64,000 nucleotides of DNA from Phycisphaerae bacterium. Its GTDB lineage: Bacteria; Planctomycetota; Phycisphaerae; UBA1845. The translations under genes were made by a program, and so were the position numbers. The notes under the pieces were generated by a model. That model was not told the DNA's origin. It saw only the letters and a program-made list of their open reading frames with translations, and searched no databases. The stretch lies in the NCBI GenBank assembly GCA_029260165.1, contig JAJDDT010000064.1, positions 1 to 64,000 on the forward strand, in the 5' to 3' direction. This document shows, one piece after another, positions 1 to 8,060 of this stretch. Numbering within the stretch: the stretch's first letter is position 1; each line of letters begins with the position of its first letter.

Positions 1-817
1 GCCCGGCACCGAAAGGCTACGCGAATTGGAGCTTACGGCTCTTGGCACGCAAGGTTGTGGAACTGGAAATCGCCGATACGGTCAGCCACGAAACCGTTCG
101 ACGCACGCTCAAAAAAACGGTATGACCAACCGCAGGATTGAATACTGGGTCATTCCGCCGGAAGGCGATGCAGAGTTTGCGGCGAGCATGGAAGAGGTGC
201 TTGATACATACGAACGGCCCTACAATGCAGACATTCCGGTGCTTTGCATGGACGAACAGCCGGTGTAGTTGGTCAAGGAAACAAGGACTCCGATCGCCCC
301 AACGCTTCATCACGGTAAGCGCGTGGACTACGAGTACGAGCGTGCTGGAACGGCGAACATTTTCATGTTCACCGAACCGCTGTCGGGTTGGCGCGAGGTT
401 GCCGTGCGGGAACGAAAGACCAAGATCGACTGAGCCACTGAAATGGCCCGCCTGCTTGAAGGCCGATACGCCCGTTGCCAGAAAGTAATCGTTGTTTGTG
501 ACAACCTCAACACACACACCCGAGGCGCGTTCTACGCGGCCTTTGAGCCCGAGCGGGCAAGGCAGTTGGTGCGACACCTGGAGTTCTGCTACACCCCGAA
601 GCACGGCAGTTGGCTGAATATCGCGGAGAATGAACTGAGTTCGGTCACGCGTCAGTGCGTGGCCGGACGGCGAATCGGCGACATCACAACGCTTCGTGAA
701 GAAACCGCAGCTTGGTCAACTGACGTGAACGCATCGCAACGAGGCGTCGATTGGCACATGAAAATCGAAGATGCACGGTGCAAACTGAAGTCCGTGTACC
801 CGAGCATTAAGGCGTGA
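1..817 (+). pseudogene. IS630-family transposase, decayed and cut by the window edge
   Basis: A DDE transposase of the IS630 type is readable across two frames. Frame 3 gives an N-terminal helix-turn-helix portion (SLRLLARKVVELEIADTVSH) up to an A7 run at 111-117; the homologous reading then continues in frame 2 (NGMTNRRIEYWVIPPE). In frame 2 two stop codons interrupt conserved text: TAG at 266-268 after CMDEQPV, where family members have Gln, and TGA at 431-433 after KTKID, where Trp is expected. The C-terminal half keeps the catalytic-region motifs VCDNLNTH and YTPKHGSWLNIAENE. Both stops fit single C-to-T type transitions (CAG to TAG, TGG to TGA). The A7 shift could be a one-base loss or a programmed -1 shift, but with two nonsense codons the element is dead. 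The 5' end lies outside the window and no inverted repeat is visible. Confidence 0.9.
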
Positions 818-852
818 CAAAGCTCTAGGGTCTACGCAACGCTACTATCATC

Positions 853-1169
853 ATGCCAGAATACCGACGAGCAATCGTCCCCGGCGGGACATTCTTCATC
901 ACGCTTGTGACCCTCGGGCGGCAGCCACTGTTTCGCGACGCCGACAACGTCGAGCGCCTACGGCAATCAATCCGTTTCGTCAAAGAGGAAATGCCGTTTG
1001 AACTGCCCGCCGCCGTTGTGCTTCCGGACCACTTGCACATGCTGATGGAACTTCCCGATGGCGAGTCTGATTTTTCGAAGCGGATCGGACGGATCAAGGT
1101 ACGGTTTACGAAGATGTTGGCGGAAAGTACCGAGCGCAAAAGGGAGATGGTGGGCGGTGCCCACCCTAC
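853..1169 (+). pseudogene. Truncated REP-associated tyrosine transposase (RAYT, Y1_Tnp)
   Basis: The reading frame starts MPEYRRAIVPGGTFF, the standard opening of TnpA_REP/RAYT proteins, and carries the HUH metal-binding motif as H60-L-H62 in PDHLHML. Full RAYTs are about 150-230 residues and have a downstream catalytic tyrosine helix; here recognisable similarity stops near residue 95, just before a REP-like hairpin at 1149-1169, so the tyrosine is missing. The frame stays open into the next gene (an MmgE/PrpD protein starting at 1273), making an apparent 592-residue fusion, but that gene has its own ribosome-binding site and typical N-terminus, so the fusion is probably fortuitous. It follows an IS630 remnant by 35 bp, marking this as a decayed mobile spot. 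Confidence 0.8.
1149..1169 (-). repeat. REP-like hairpin, GGTGGGC type, with GTAG foot
   Basis: GGTGGGC at 1149-1155 and GCCCACC at 1159-1165 form a perfect 7-bp stem around GGT, directly followed by CTAC (1166-1169). Read on the minus strand this is GTAG followed by a hairpin, the arrangement recognised by RAYT transposases. It sits at the break point of the truncated RAYT gene. Confidence 0.7.
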
Positions 1170-1272
1170 GGTTTTCTGCTACAATCCGTCGGAAATCAAA
1201 CAACAGATGAATCAACAACGAGTTGAACAAACTAACTCAATCACACCACAAAGGAAGGACGCGTCAAACAAC

Positions 1273-2631
1273 ATGACCACCCTCGCAGGAAAAATCGCCA
1301 CCTGGGCCAACAACCTCACCTACGAAAATCTCGATGACAACGCCATCCACGAAGTCAAGCGACGCGTGATCGACTCCATTGGCTGCGCTCTCGGTGCCTA
1401 TAACGCAGCGCCCGTCAAGATCGCCCGCGCAAAAGCCATGTCCGTCAACGATACCAACGCAGGATACGTCCTCGGCACCAGACACAGCACCACGCCCGAA
1501 CTCGCCGCCTTCGCCAACGGAGCCGCCTTTCGCTACCTCGACTACAACGACACCTACCTCTCCAAAGAACCTGCCCATCCGTCCGACAACCTCGCGGCTG
1601 TTCTCGCTGTCTCCCAGGCCGCCGGAAAATCAGGCCGGGACGCCATCCTCGCCGCCGTCATTGCCTACGAAATCCAATGTCGCTGTTGCGACGCCGCAAG
1701 TCTTCGCGTCAACGGCTGGGACCACGTTGTCTACGGTGCACTCAGCAGCGCCACCGCCGCCGCAAAACTGTGGAACCTCGACGAAAATCAGACAGAACAC
1801 GCCCTGGGACTTGCCGGTGTTTGCAACATCGCCACCCGACAAACCCGCACTGGACAAATATCCGACTGGAAAGCCTGCGCCTTCTCCAACGCTGCCCGAA
1901 ACGGTGTCTTCGCAGCCGACCTCGCCAGACGAGGTATGACAGGACCGCACGAAATCTTTGAAGGCCCCAAGGGCATTTTCAACCAGCTCACCGGACCGTT
2001 CGAGCCACAGCTTGGCTCCTCGGGCGATTACATGATCAACAAAACCTACATCAAATACTGGCCGGCCGAGTACCACTCCCAATCGTCCATCGAAGCCATT
2101 CTCGACCTCCGCCCGCAGATCGGCGATCGCGAAATCGAAAGCATCCACATCAGGAGTTTCGAAGCCGCCGTCAGCATCATCGGATCCGAACCCGAGAAGT
2201 GGCGACCAACCTCACGCGAGACCGCCGACCACTCGATGGCCTACTGCGTCGCGGTCGCACTGCTCGACGGTGACGTTACGCTTCACTCCTTCGACGACCA
2301 CAAACTCAAAGACGAAAAAATCCTCGCCCTGATGGACAAGACAAAAATCACCGAAGACCCGGACTGCAACCCAGGCTATCCCGAGGGCATTCCCAATCAC
2401 CTCATCGTCAAATGCACCGACGGCACGACCGTCGACAAACGCGTCGATTTCCCACGAGGTCACGCGCACAACCCCATGACCGACGACGAAGTCGTCGCCA
2501 AATTCAAACGACTCGCCGATGGTGTCCTCGCCAATGGAGAAGCCGACCGCATCCTCAACATCTGCTGGGATCTCGACAAACTCGACGATCTGTCCGTCGT
2601 CACAGATTTCAAAGTCGTCAGCGGCGAGTAG
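1273..2631 (+). CDS. MmgE/PrpD family protein (2-methylcitrate dehydratase-like)
   Basis: 452 residues, close to the usual 450-480 of the family. The N-terminus MTTLAGKIATWANNLTYENL and the following DSIGCALGAY are typical of MmgE/PrpD proteins, which include 2-methylcitrate dehydratase of the propionate methylcitrate cycle and cis-aconitate decarboxylase. Start chosen at ATG 1273 because AAGGAAGG lies at 1251-1258 and the family begins here, although the frame is open further upstream through a RAYT remnant. No prpB or prpC is adjacent, so the exact substrate is not fixed. Codons favour C in the third position, unlike the G/T-rich genes downstream of about 4.6 kb. Confidence 0.88.
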   Translation: MTTLAGKIATWANNLTYENLDDNAIHEVKRRVIDSIGCALGAYNAAPVKIARAKAMSVNDTNAGYVLGTRHSTTPELAAFANGAAFRYLDYNDTYLSKEPAHPSDNLAAVLAVSQAAGKSGRDAILAAVIAYEIQCRCCDAASLRVNGWDHVVYGALSSATAAAKLWNLDENQTEHALGLAGVCNIATRQTRTGQISDWKACAFSNAARNGVFAADLARRGMTGPHEIFEGPKGIFNQLTGPFEPQLGSSGDYMINKTYIKYWPAEYHSQSSIEAILDLRPQIGDREIESIHIRSFEAAVSIIGSEPEKWRPTSRETADHSMAYCVAVALLDGDVTLHSFDDHKLKDEKILALMDKTKITEDPDCNPGYPEGIPNHLIVKCTDGTTVDKRVDFPRGHAHNPMTDDEVVAKFKRLADGVLANGEADRILNICWDLDKLDDLSVVTDFKVVSGE

Positions 2632-2668
2632 TACGAAAGTTCGTCAAGAATCGTTGGGGGGCTGGATC

Positions 2669-3073
2669 ATGGTTAAGGTATACACTGCCGGGAACCCGAC
2701 CGACGCACACCTGGTCCGCGGCATGCTGGAAAGCAACGGTATCTTCGCCATTGTGCAGGGCGAAAACCTGTGGGGTGCGCGCGGCGAACTTCCCTTCACC
2801 ACGGAGTCCGCACCCTCCGTTCATGTTGCCGATGAAGACGCCGAACAGGCACGGAATCTCATCGCCGAACATGAAATCGCTGTCTCACCAGCCAAATGCA
2901 AAAACTGCGGCTACGACCTGCGAGAACTCGAAGACCCGCGATGCCCCGAATGTGGCACCGAATTCCGAAGTGCCAACGCATGGCACTGCGTCACCTGCGG
3001 AGAAACCATCGAAGGCCAGTTCAGCCAATGCTGGCGTTGCGGCGAACCAAAATCCGGCGACGTGACCGAGTAG
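2669..3073 (+). CDS. DUF2007-like signal-transducing protein with two zinc ribbons
   Basis: 134 residues. Residues 1-70 (MVKVYTAGNPTDAHLVRGML through VHVADEDAEQARNLI) look like the DUF2007 putative signal-transducing domain. It is followed by a zinc ribbon CKNCGYDLRELEDPRCPECG, the wording common in planctomycete proteins, and a second CxxC pair (CVTCGE ... CWRCGE). Cytosolic, no signal peptide. ATG 2669 is preceded by a G-rich stretch (TTGGGGGG at 2654-2661) serving as the ribosome-binding site. It follows the PrpD gene by 37 bp in the same direction and may be cotranscribed. Ligand and partner are unknown. Confidence 0.75.
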   Translation: MVKVYTAGNPTDAHLVRGMLESNGIFAIVQGENLWGARGELPFTTESAPSVHVADEDAEQARNLIAEHEIAVSPAKCKNCGYDLRELEDPRCPECGTEFRSANAWHCVTCGETIEGQFSQCWRCGEPKSGDVTE

Positions 3074-3269
3074 TCCAACAACAATTTCTGATGTATCGGA
3101 ATTATCCGAAACCTCGTAAACCGAGTGGCTCGCGTCCAGGTTCGACACTCATCGCCAATTGGTGGTTCTTTCGTCACAGCGGCCATGCAGGGGGTATCGG
3201 CGAATTAACCGACATGGGTTGAAGGACTGCAAGCCCATCAGGATTTCCACCCAACCCGCGATGAACGAA

Positions 3270-3640
3270 TCACATAAAGATATCCGAAACGCAGAACGCA
3301 GGCCAGTCGGTCGCGGCAGATCCCCTTGGGTCGTTGAAGCATGCCCCGCCAGAGCAACTGACTGACGTACATGTGTCCCCGTCGCCACAATCGATCGCAT
3401 CGTTGGCGCAGCCCGATACCGAATCACATGAGTCAATGGTGCTTGCGTCGCCATCGTCACAACCAATCGAATCATTGGTGCAGGCCCCCCCGGGCCCGAA
3501 GGCAGCGCCGTCGGGAAAATCGCGATCCGTGGATTCGCAATCTGTGAAAACCCTTGATTCCATCGCGCAGCATAGTACCATCCAACCACCAACGGCGGAC
3601 GAATTCAGGCCTGCGTCGCCATCAGGACATATTTCAGGAC
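3270..3640 (-). pseudogene. Fragment of a Cys-rich repeat protein (CTxDSCD type), probably decayed
   Basis: The minus strand reads GGACTNDSIGCDDGDAST, then IDSCDSVSGCANDAIDCGDG and DTCTSVSCSGGACFNDP, a degenerate version of the 'CNDGDPCTxDSCDxxxGCxN' repeats found in large secreted proteins of Planctomycetes and Myxococcota. No signal peptide or convincing start is present, one expected Cys is replaced by Ser (DASTIDSCD), and the frame ends soon after at 3270, so it is read as a remnant. The open frame continues to 3683, overlapping the opposite-strand lipoprotein gene start at 3648, which makes the upstream limit uncertain. Between 3074 and 3269 no gene is seen. Confidence 0.45.
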
Positions 3641-3647
3641 ACCCGAC

Positions 3648-4232
3648 ATGCACACCCAATCCGTTCAAAATCGCTCGACACATTCACCGCTCGTGAACCT
3701 AGCCATCGCAACCTTCATCACCCTGGGCATTGCCAACTCCGCCTGCGACCTCGATCTCACGACCAGTGGCTTAGACCTACTCACCGTGGTAGATGGTGAT
3801 CCCCCCAGCGACAGACCATCGTTGCCAACCGCCACGGAAATTCCCCTGCCGGAGCGCATCACCACCGTGCTCCTCGTCAACGAAAGCGAACTGGCTGTCG
3901 ATACGCAATTTTTTGTCCTCAATGACGTTAGCTTTTCACAACCCGACGATCTCTTCGCCGACCCAAATCAATTCCGCAGGGGCGTCGGCTTTCTCTCGCT
4001 GGGCGTCCTCGCCCCGGGCGAAATCGTCGAAGTCACACTTCAATGCGGAACCGCACTCACCATTGGCACCACGGGCGGACAATTCCTTGACCCCGAAACC
4101 GGCGACGAAGTCACCACAGGCACAACACGCCGAATCGCAACCCTGGGCCCACAATTCGATTGCCTCGATACGGTAACCATTACCTACAACGTCAGCGCGT
4201 CAGGCGCGGGCATCGCGATGCTCGGCCTCTAA
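3648..4232 (+). CDS. Predicted lipoprotein of unknown function
   Basis: 194 residues. A hydrophobic segment (LVNLAIATFITLGIANSAC) ending in a lipobox-like NSAC at about residues 30-33 predicts export and lipid attachment. The mature part has no recognised domain; it is predicted to be mainly beta-strand (LLVNESELAVDTQFFVLND, ITTVLLVNES) and contains two further cysteines. The start at ATG 3648 has AGGA nine bases upstream. The next gene starts 4 bp after its stop, so the two are likely cotranscribed. Confidence 0.65.
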   Translation: MHTQSVQNRSTHSPLVNLAIATFITLGIANSACDLDLTTSGLDLLTVVDGDPPSDRPSLPTATEIPLPERITTVLLVNESELAVDTQFFVLNDVSFSQPDDLFADPNQFRRGVGFLSLGVLAPGEIVEVTLQCGTALTIGTTGGQFLDPETGDEVTTGTTRRIATLGPQFDCLDTVTITYNVSASGAGIAMLGL

Positions 4233-4236
4233 TGTC

Positions 4237-5532
4237 ATGTCAATGAAAACGTTAGGTGTCCTTCTGTTCTCGTTATTTTCGACATGGGCAGTCGCCGAGG
4301 ATCCAGCCGCCAACGAATCAACCAGCCTCGTTGACGTCATCACGCAATACATGAACGCCGACTCCCAGGACGCTGAAAAGACCGCGCTCGCTGAGGCTGT
4401 GAAATCCTCGAACGGCATCGTTTCTCGCGTTACAGAGGCTGTTGATAAAGTGAAACTTTGGAAACAACCTGATTCACTGAAATTCGGATTGCCCCTCCCC
4501 GGCACCCAACAAATGCTACGGGTTGTTCTTCCAGACGAATATGACCCCGCCAATCGCTACCCGGTGATTTTGACGGTGGGTGATGTGAATCTGCCGGCTG
4601 ACCTGGTTGAACCATTCGCACAAATTCGGGTACCGGTCGGGTTGTTTCCGCAATTTCATGAGGCCTATGAGGTTAGGCCGGCGGAGTGGTTGGCGGAGTT
4701 ACGGCGGGCGGTGCATATCAACGAGGATCGGGTTTTTCTGGTCGGCGAGGGGTTGGCTGGGGATCGTGGACTGTTGACGTTGATTCGCCAGCCTGGGATG
4801 TTTGCGGGCGGGGCGTTTTGGCAGAGCACGCTCGACGTGCCGTACGCCAACGTTTTGGGGCCTATGTTGTTGGAGCAGTTGGAGGGTAGGCCTGTGGTGT
4901 TGGGTTGGGATCATAAGGCGTTGGAATCTGGTCGAGCGACGGATGGTCGCGAGCTGATGGTAGCGTTGGTGAATGAGCTGTTGGTATCCCGGGGGCCGGA
5001 GATGAGCGGGGCTGTTGAGCCTGTGTTGTCGGAGGATGGTGAATCGTTTTGGCGGGGCGAAGCCGTGGCGGATTTGTTGGATGGGCGGCGGTTGGGTGTC
5101 AGCCAACATGTGAAGCGGTATCGGTTTGCCGAGGAAGCCATTGCTGGTGGTGTTCGGTTGACGGGCGTTGCCGGACCTGGTTGGGAGGGGGATGTGATCG
5201 ACATAGCCGTGGCGAATGGGGTGGCTGACGGTGCGGGGTTTATTCGCGGGATCCTGGAAGAGAAGTTTGGGCTGTTGCGGGTAACGGTTGAGGGGCAGCG
5301 GATTTCGGTGGAGATGTCCGGCGCGCGTGAAGTGGAGATTTCGTTGGGTTGTGATTGTATTGATTTTGACAAGCCCGTGACGATTATGGTGAATGGCAAG
5401 CGTCGTTTTGAGGGGCGCGTGCGGGCAAGTATTCAAACGATATTGAAGTCAGCGAAACGGACGTGGTCGTTTCAAAGGCCTGTTTGTGCACGGATGCGGA
5501 TCGGTTCTCGTGGGGATGGGCGACAGTTCTGA
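4237..5532 (+). CDS. Exported alpha/beta-hydrolase-like protein, 3' end inside a repeat
   Basis: 431 residues with a signal peptide (MKTLGVLLFSLFSTWAVAE; ATG 4237, alternative 4243). The central part (MLRVVLPDEYDPANRYPVIL at about 88-107, RVFLVGEGLAGDRGLLTLI further on) resembles esterase/PHB-depolymerase-like predicted hydrolases, but the expected GxSxG nucleophile elbow reads GEGLAG, so catalysis is doubtful. The last 24 codons, after ILKSAKR, fall within a 103-bp repeat (5461-5563) that recurs at 7119-7221 behind the next gene; the native C-terminus may have been replaced or extended by it. Base composition switches inside this gene, from C-rich before about 4560 to G/T-rich after. Confidence 0.6.
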   Translation: MSMKTLGVLLFSLFSTWAVAEDPAANESTSLVDVITQYMNADSQDAEKTALAEAVKSSNGIVSRVTEAVDKVKLWKQPDSLKFGLPLPGTQQMLRVVLPDEYDPANRYPVILTVGDVNLPADLVEPFAQIRVPVGLFPQFHEAYEVRPAEWLAELRRAVHINEDRVFLVGEGLAGDRGLLTLIRQPGMFAGGAFWQSTLDVPYANVLGPMLLEQLEGRPVVLGWDHKALESGRATDGRELMVALVNELLVSRGPEMSGAVEPVLSEDGESFWRGEAVADLLDGRRLGVSQHVKRYRFAEEAIAGGVRLTGVAGPGWEGDVIDIAVANGVADGAGFIRGILEEKFGLLRVTVEGQRISVEMSGAREVEISLGCDCIDFDKPVTIMVNGKRRFEGRVRASIQTILKSAKRTWSFQRPVCARMRIGSRGDGRQF

Positions 5533-5563
5533 ACAGCGCGGTTTTCGGGATGAACCGGCGTCG
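5461..5563 (+). repeat. 103-bp dispersed repeat, copy A
   Basis: Aligns without gaps to 7119-7221 with 81 of 103 bases identical (counted by hand). The best conserved cores are GTGCGGATCGGTTCT-like, TGGGGATGGGCGA and TGAACCGGCG. Here it spans the last 24 codons and stop of the preceding gene. The rest of 5564-5755 holds no gene and leads to the next start codon. Confidence 0.8.
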
Positions 5564-5755
5564 GGACCCCCGTTGTGCGGTTTGGTTTGTGCAGAATCGG
5601 CAGGTCTCGGGCCGTTGGCCAACGGGGCGTATGATTTCTTACATTGTTCGACAATTAAATGATGGGGGTTTGTTCGGTTTTCCGTGATATGATGTCTGGA
5701 CGCTCGGTCTTCCGGCCTCGCCTTACGCGGGCGTAGTTCAGAATTGAGGTGACAA

Positions 5756-7108
5756 ATGATTGCCACACTTCGCACATCGCTTCTTATTGAATCAATGGGA
5801 CTTGTGATATTGGCTGGTCCGTTGCCGGTTATTGCTGAGGTTTCCATCAGGCTCGACGGGGTTCCCGATCGGTTGTCGTTTCCGTTGCCTGCGGGGTCCA
5901 ATCAGGTTGTGACCGCCACGATCAAGGGTGAGCATGTAACATCGATTTGGTTGGGAATAGCTGAGTCGGGATCGACGGCAGAGCGGGTTACGTTGCTGAA
6001 GATTGATGAGGCTGAATACGCTGTCAATCTTGCTTCAAGTGAAGTCTTTGAACTGCTTCGGTCGCGCGGGCGTGATGGGCAATTCCGCATCTTCGCCGAA
6101 ACTTCGGATGGGACCGTTTTTTCGAGCGTTGCGGTGCGATATTCCATGCAAACTGTGCCCGAGAGTCTGGATTTTCCTTTCGATGAGGCGAGGCTGACGA
6201 TTTACCAACGGTCCTGGAAGAAGCTTCCGGGATCGAATGGATCCCTGCAGGTTTACATCGGAGACATCACAGGCGGGCAGGTGCCCGTCACGGTCTACGA
6301 TCCTCGAGCGTATTTCACCGTCGGTACGACTTCAATGAAAGAAGGGGACCTGCTATCGCTTCCGCTCGATGAGCAGGAGTATGTTCTTCGGCTTGACAAG
6401 CTCGTCAATCATCTGATTGGTCCGGATTACGCGGTGTTTACCCTGTTGTCCAGGCAGGCACACGAGGCGAATAGCATCGATGGATTGCTGCGTTTCATCG
6501 AGACGGCGGAAACGACGTTCCTTCGCAATGGTGTGGAAATCCCCGGGAAGGAATTTGCTGCTCTTCTGCGGTCGAAGTATGAGTTCCGGCGACAGGGTGT
6601 CACCTCCACGGAAAAATTCATCCGCGAGGTTGCAACGCGTTCGTCGACAACCGGAAAGAGGTACCGTGTCAGGCTCGGCGACGGCGAGGTGGCTGACCTC
6701 GACGCGTGGCTGCTTGAGCGTGCTGCGGAACTCGACCGGGGACGAAGAAACGATGAAAACGCCGCGATCGACAGGGAACCGCGACCGGTAACGGCGGGTT
6801 GCCGGTTGGATTTGAAGACACTTGAACGATTTCTCCAAAAGATCGAATCTTCTCGTGTGTTGTTTACATGCAAGGGAAAGGACCTGATGACCGCAACGGA
6901 TTTTGCACGGGTTCAGTTTCAGTTTTTGGCTATGCCAGGTGCGACGGAGCATTGTTTCGACGAAGTCGTGGAGGGTTGGGCGAGCACTTTTGATTGCTGC
7001 GAGGGCGCGTACGAGGCGAAGTTGCCGGATGGGAGCGTGGTATCGATGGGGAAATGGATCCGTCAGCAGGCAGAGGCGGCGGTGGGTGGTAAGAAGGACG
7101 ACGAGTGA
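5756..7108 (+). CDS. Exported protein with two DUF5329-like repeats
   Basis: 450 residues. A hydrophobic N-terminal stretch (LVILAGPLPVIAE) suggests a signal peptide. The first ~240 residues have no recognised domain. Residues about 242-335 (LLRFIETAETTFLRNGVEIP, LLRSKYEF, STEKFIREVATRSSTTGKRY, WLLERA) match the pattern of DUF5329, and residues about 352-445 repeat it in diverged form (LERFLQKIESSRVLFTCKGK ... WIRQQAEAAV), including the invariant order of helix, strand, helix and GxxY/W. Start at ATG 5756 with GAGGTG seven bases upstream. A 103-bp repeat starts 11 bp after the stop codon. DUF5329 has no assigned function. Confidence 0.6.
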   Translation: MIATLRTSLLIESMGLVILAGPLPVIAEVSIRLDGVPDRLSFPLPAGSNQVVTATIKGEHVTSIWLGIAESGSTAERVTLLKIDEAEYAVNLASSEVFELLRSRGRDGQFRIFAETSDGTVFSSVAVRYSMQTVPESLDFPFDEARLTIYQRSWKKLPGSNGSLQVYIGDITGGQVPVTVYDPRAYFTVGTTSMKEGDLLSLPLDEQEYVLRLDKLVNHLIGPDYAVFTLLSRQAHEANSIDGLLRFIETAETTFLRNGVEIPGKEFAALLRSKYEFRRQGVTSTEKFIREVATRSSTTGKRYRVRLGDGEVADLDAWLLERAAELDRGRRNDENAAIDREPRPVTAGCRLDLKTLERFLQKIESSRVLFTCKGKDLMTATDFARVQFQFLAMPGATEHCFDEVVEGWASTFDCCEGAYEAKLPDGSVVSMGKWIRQQAEAAVGGKKDDE

Positions 7109-7118
7109 GACAAAGCGG

Positions 7119-7221
7119 GTGTGGTTTTTTCAACAGCCCGCTTGTGCTCGGGTGCGGATCGGTTCTTGTGGGGATGGGCGATCGTTTTGAATAGCGTGGA
7201 CCTCGAGGTGAACCGGCGCCG
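7119..7221 (+). repeat. 103-bp dispersed repeat, copy B
   Basis: Second copy of the repeat at 5461-5563, 79% identical and without indels. It lies between the stop of the DUF5329-like gene (7108) and the end of the convergent pRiA4b-type gene (7249). It contains an inverted stretch, GCCCGCTTGTGCTCGGGTGC, but no poly-T tail, so it is not an obvious terminator. Confidence 0.8.
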
Positions 7222-7248
7222 TGCCGCTCGAGTTTGAGCCGTTCCCGG

Positions 7249-7860
7249 CTATCGCCAGCTTGCGAAGAACTTCGCATCTTCGATGAGGCTCGCGTTCAGC
7301 TCTTCGGCATCAAACGCTTCCGGGTCGAATGCGCCGCCGCACCATTCGGTCATGTCCTCGTGCATTTCGTGTTTGGGATCGTTGACGGCTTCGAGAAAAT
7401 CCGCGTAACCCCAGACACCGCCGCAGTCCTCAGGTGGACACCTGCGTGCGCCTTTGACGCATGTCGGGTATTGTTTCTGCGGCTCGCGCGGCAGCGTTTT
7501 TTCCACGAGCACATCGTGGTCCCATCCGTCGCCGAAATCGTACATGTAACGAAAACGCGAGCGCGCCGTCGAGGCAACGTCGGCGAGGGTGACAGCGAAT
7601 TCGTCCTCGGCGAAGTCGAGTTCGAATTGCGGATCGGCGTATTCCATGTCGCCTATGCTGAACTGATGCAGGTGGCTGTTGGTCCATCCCATCGCAGCCA
7701 GGATGACAAAGCTCAGTTCGCCGAGGGTGATGTCGGATGGAACCTGGACGCGCCGCCAAATCGGCGGGTTGTAATCGCGTAGCGTGATCTTCAGTTGGCA
7801 AACGGTGAGCGATTTGGATTGGGTGGTTTGGGTGGTTTTCTTCGCTCTCCCGGCAACCAT
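7249..7860 (-). CDS. pRiA4b ORF-3-like / IS1096 TnpR-like protein
   Basis: 203 residues. The sequence follows the pRiA4b ORF-3 family throughout: LKITLRDYNPPIWRRVQVPS at about 21-40, FVILAAMGWTNSHLHQFSIG, YMYDFGDGWDHDVLVEK, and the Cys-containing GARRCPPEDCGGVWGYADFL followed by EWCGGAFDPEAFD. These proteins are often annotated as mobile-element passengers, but no transposase or inverted repeat flanks this copy. Single gene on the minus strand between plus-strand neighbours. The biochemical role is not established. Confidence 0.88.
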   Translation of the reverse strand: MVAGRAKKTTQTTQSKSLTVCQLKITLRDYNPPIWRRVQVPSDITLGELSFVILAAMGWTNSHLHQFSIGDMEYADPQFELDFAEDEFAVTLADVASTARSRFRYMYDFGDGWDHDVLVEKTLPREPQKQYPTCVKGARRCPPEDCGGVWGYADFLEAVNDPKHEMHEDMTEWCGGAFDPEAFDAEELNASLIEDAKFFASWR

Positions 7861-8060
7861 GTGCGTGACTCCGTATCCATGAGAAACTGACTTGCGGTCA
7901 ACCTGCCGACCATCAGCAACGACGTCGCGGTCGGGGCTGTTATCCGATTAACCCAGGGCAAGATTACCTCGTCCGTTGGAGGTGTCCACCTCAATAACCT
8001 GGACCGGTTCCCTTGAGTTTGAGCAGGGATTCGGATTGCCTTCGATGAAGGTGAGGCTTT

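Noticed and set aside
431-433. TGA in the IS630 remnant as evidence for TGA-to-Trp recoding
   Set aside because: TGA ends many intact genes in the window (guaB-neighbour, purA, uppS, gyrB), and a TAG also interrupts the same element; ordinary decay explains both.
17-604. 195-codon minus-strand open frame at the window start
   Set aside because: Antisense to the IS630 transposase remnant, whose plus-strand readings match the family.
853-2631. A 592-residue RAYT-MmgE/PrpD fusion protein
   Set aside because: The PrpD part has its own ribosome-binding site and a family-typical N-terminus at 1273, and the RAYT part is truncated; treated as two features.
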